From: an uncultured Gammaproteobacteria bacterium
GTDB lineage: Bacteria; Pseudomonadota; Gammaproteobacteria; Pseudomonadales; Pseudohongiellaceae
Direction of reading: 5' to 3'
Assembly: GCA_903889815.1 (NCBI GenBank)
Contig: CAISYX010000275.1
Span: 1 to 6,018 of the forward strand
DNA: 6,018 nucleotides
Shown here: positions 4,647 through 6,018 of the stretch, piece by piece
Layout of the letters: each line of letters begins with the position of its first letter
How positions within the stretch are numbered: the first letter of the stretch is position 1
The notes under the pieces: model-generated
Database searches by the model: none
Seen by the model: the letters and a program-made list of their open reading frames with translations, nothing else
What the model was told of the DNA's origin: nothing
Made by a program: the position numbers and the translations under genes

Positions 4647-5705
4647 ATGTGGAATGACCGCGACCCCAAGCCCCGGCCAACGGCCCCGCACGCCCGGATC
4701 CGGACCCTGCGTCAGGGCGCTCTGACGCTTCTGATACTGGTGCTGATCAGCGCCTGCTCCGAAGGCCTGAGCACCAACCGCCCCTACATCCTGACCACCG
4801 CCACTGTTGGCGGCGCCTATTACCCCATCGGGGTTGCCATCGCCACCATCTCCAAGTCGCAACTGCAACCCGAGCACAACATTTCGCTGTCGGCCATCAG
4901 CTCAGCCGGCTCACTGGAGAACATCAAGCTGCTGCGGGACAACGAAGCGCAATTCGCCATCCTGCAGGGCCTTTTCGGCGCCTGGGCCTGGAACGGTGAA
5001 GGTCCGGTGCGCAATCCGCAGACGGGCATGCGCAGCATCGGCGCCATGTGGCTGAACGTGGAGCACTTTGTGCTGCTCTCGTCGCTGGTCAAGGAGGGCA
5101 CCCTGAGCGATCTGGGGACACTGCAGGGAGAGCGCTTCGTGATGGGCGCCCGCAACTCCGGCGCCGAGCAGTCGGGGCGCTTCATTCTGGAAACCCTCGG
5201 TATCGACTTTGAAGACGGCATGACCATGGCCTACATGGGCTATGAAGGGGCCGCCAGTGCCATGCAGGACGGCAATGTGGTGGGGATAAACGTGCCCGCC
5301 GGGGCACCGACCAGTGCCATCACCCAGGCCTTCGCACAGATGGGGGACCGCATTGCGCTGCTGAACTTTTCCGCAGAGGAACTGGCACGCCTGAACGGCC
5401 GCTACAACCTGTGGGATGTCTACGAATTCCAGCCCGGCATCTATCCGAATCAGAACACCCTGGTGCGCACCATCGCCTCACCGAATGTGCTGGTGGTGCG
5501 TTCCGATGTGCCTGACGAAGTGGTGTACCGGGTGACGAAGATGATCTGGGAGAACCTCGGGACCATGCAGGACATTCACGCCGCTACCAAGGACATGAAG
5601 CTGGAGATTGCCCTGCGTGGCCTCACCGCGCCTCTGCACCCGGGCGCCCTGCGCTACTACCGCGAGCGCGACCTCGACATTCCGCCCCACCTGATACCGG
5701 AGTGA
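4647..5705 (+). CDS. TAXI family TRAP transporter solute-binding lipoprotein
   Basis: This is the substrate-binding protein of a tripartite ATP-independent periplasmic (TRAP) transporter of the TAXI class, 352 residues from the ATG at 4647. A basic n-region, the hydrophobic stretch LTLLILVLIS and the lipobox ISAC with Cys37 predict a lipoprotein anchored in the cell envelope. The mature part starts with the family signature YILTTATVGGAYYPIGVAIA, then AISSAGSLENIKLLRDNEAQFAI and GARNSGAEQ, and ends in the usual C-terminal helices. TAXI relatives bind glutamate, glutamine or other carboxylates; the ligand here is unknown. The frame stays open upstream through the repeat and brnA, so the start is not fixed by stops; ATG 4593 would give an 18-residue extension (MQKASPAWAA...). 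Neither start has a strong ribosome site. The permease gene follows after 4 bases, with its ribosome site overlapping this stop. Confidence 0.9.
   Translation: MWNDRDPKPRPTAPHARIRTLRQGALTLLILVLISACSEGLSTNRPYILTTATVGGAYYPIGVAIATISKSQLQPEHNISLSAISSAGSLENIKLLRDNEAQFAILQGLFGAWAWNGEGPVRNPQTGMRSIGAMWLNVEHFVLLSSLVKEGTLSDLGTLQGERFVMGARNSGAEQSGRFILETLGIDFEDGMTMAYMGYEGAASAMQDGNVVGINVPAGAPTSAITQAFAQMGDRIALLNFSAEELARLNGRYNLWDVYEFQPGIYPNQNTLVRTIASPNVLVVRSDVPDEVVYRVTKMIWENLGTMQDIHAATKDMKLEIALRGLTAPLHPGALRYYRERDLDIPPHLIPE
5699..5702 (+). promoter_or_regulatory. Ribosome binding site of the TRAP permease gene
   Basis: GGAG overlaps the last codon and stop of the TAXI gene, 7 bases before the ATG at 5710. 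The spacing is ideal and implies translational coupling of the two transport genes. Confidence 0.6.
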
Positions 5706-5709
5706 CACC

Positions 5710-6018
5710 ATGAAGTCTCCCATGCTGCGCTGGGGCGCCTTTTTGTTTGGTTTGTTCCACGTCTACACCAACATGTTCGCGTCGCTTTCGGAATTGTGGT
5801 TCGCTGCCATCCATTTCGGAGGCTTCTGCGCCCTGTTTGCACTTGGCAACAACGAGCGGGCAGGCCTGAGCCGCGTGCAGAAAAGCATCAATGTCGCACT
5901 GGCAGTGCTGGCCGTGCTGGTGCCCGCCTATCTGATTCTCTTCGAAGACGCTCTTTACGCGCGGGAATCGGAATTCATGGTGACGGACTACCTGGTTGCG
6001 GGTGTCGCCGTGCTGCTG
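5710..6018 (+). CDS. TRAP transporter fused permease, N-terminal part (runs off right edge)
   Basis: An open frame of 103 codons continues past the window end. The peptide is strongly hydrophobic, with likely membrane segments near residues 5-23, 26-45, 60-78 and from 94 to the edge, joined by short charged loops such as GNNERAGLSR and YARESEFMVTD. A membrane protein directly behind a TAXI binding protein is normally the permease in which the small (4-TM, DctQ-like) and large (12-TM, DctM-like) subunits are fused, and this start fits the N-terminal small-subunit-like section. It would move the ligand across the inner membrane using an ion gradient. The call rests mainly on context and hydrophobicity because the conserved DctM part lies outside. 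Confidence 0.8.
   Translation, partial: MKSPMLRWGAFLFGLFHVYTNMFASLSELWFAAIHFGGFCALFALGNNERAGLSRVQKSINVALAVLAVLVPAYLILFEDALYARESEFMVTDYLVAGVAVLL

Overview
The window looks like a chromosomal stretch of a high-GC (mostly above 60%) gammaproteobacterium, probably from the Pseudomonas/marine oligotroph side of the class. Support for this is the SerB type, a Tat-exported dienelactone hydrolase, a SpmA-SpmB fusion in a presumably non-sporulating genome, a TAXI-type TRAP transporter and a REP-like palindrome. The genus cannot be fixed from the sequence alone.

Layout, left to right: the 3' part of serB (phosphoserine phosphatase, + strand, cut by the left edge); a Tat-signal dienelactone hydrolase-family enzyme (889-1767, +); a hairpin and a REP-like element between convergent genes; a CatB/Vat-like hexapeptide acetyltransferase on the - strand (1853-2536); a divergent promoter region; a fused SpmA-SpmB membrane protein (2640-3869, +); a BrnT-BrnA type II toxin-antitoxin pair (3943-4447, +); a lipoprotein TAXI solute-binding protein (4647-5705, +); and the start of its partner TRAP fused permease (5710 to the right edge). 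There is no stretch over 300 bases without a gene.

The most notable structure is around brnTA. The last 65 bases of the spmAB coding region before its final glycine codon is completed (3801-3865) occur again, base for base, just after brnA (4460-4524). The second copy still reads in frame to its own stop. The toxin-antitoxin pair therefore sits between perfect direct repeats made from the 3' end of the preceding gene, in a 659-bp unit. The unit is clearly lower in GC than its neighbours and has an AT-rich operator-like leader. This is the arrangement left by an element that integrates at the 3' end of a protein gene and restores that end, but here the unit holds no recombinase. The repeat contains dyads that could be a recombinase core site.

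Without the insert, spmAB would be followed about 120 bp later by the TRAP genes. No terminator or clear promoter is visible between brnA and the TAXI gene, so the insertion may have changed TRAP transcription. SerB, the hydrolase, the acetyltransferase and SpmAB show no obvious joint pathway. The TAXI protein and permease form one transport system.
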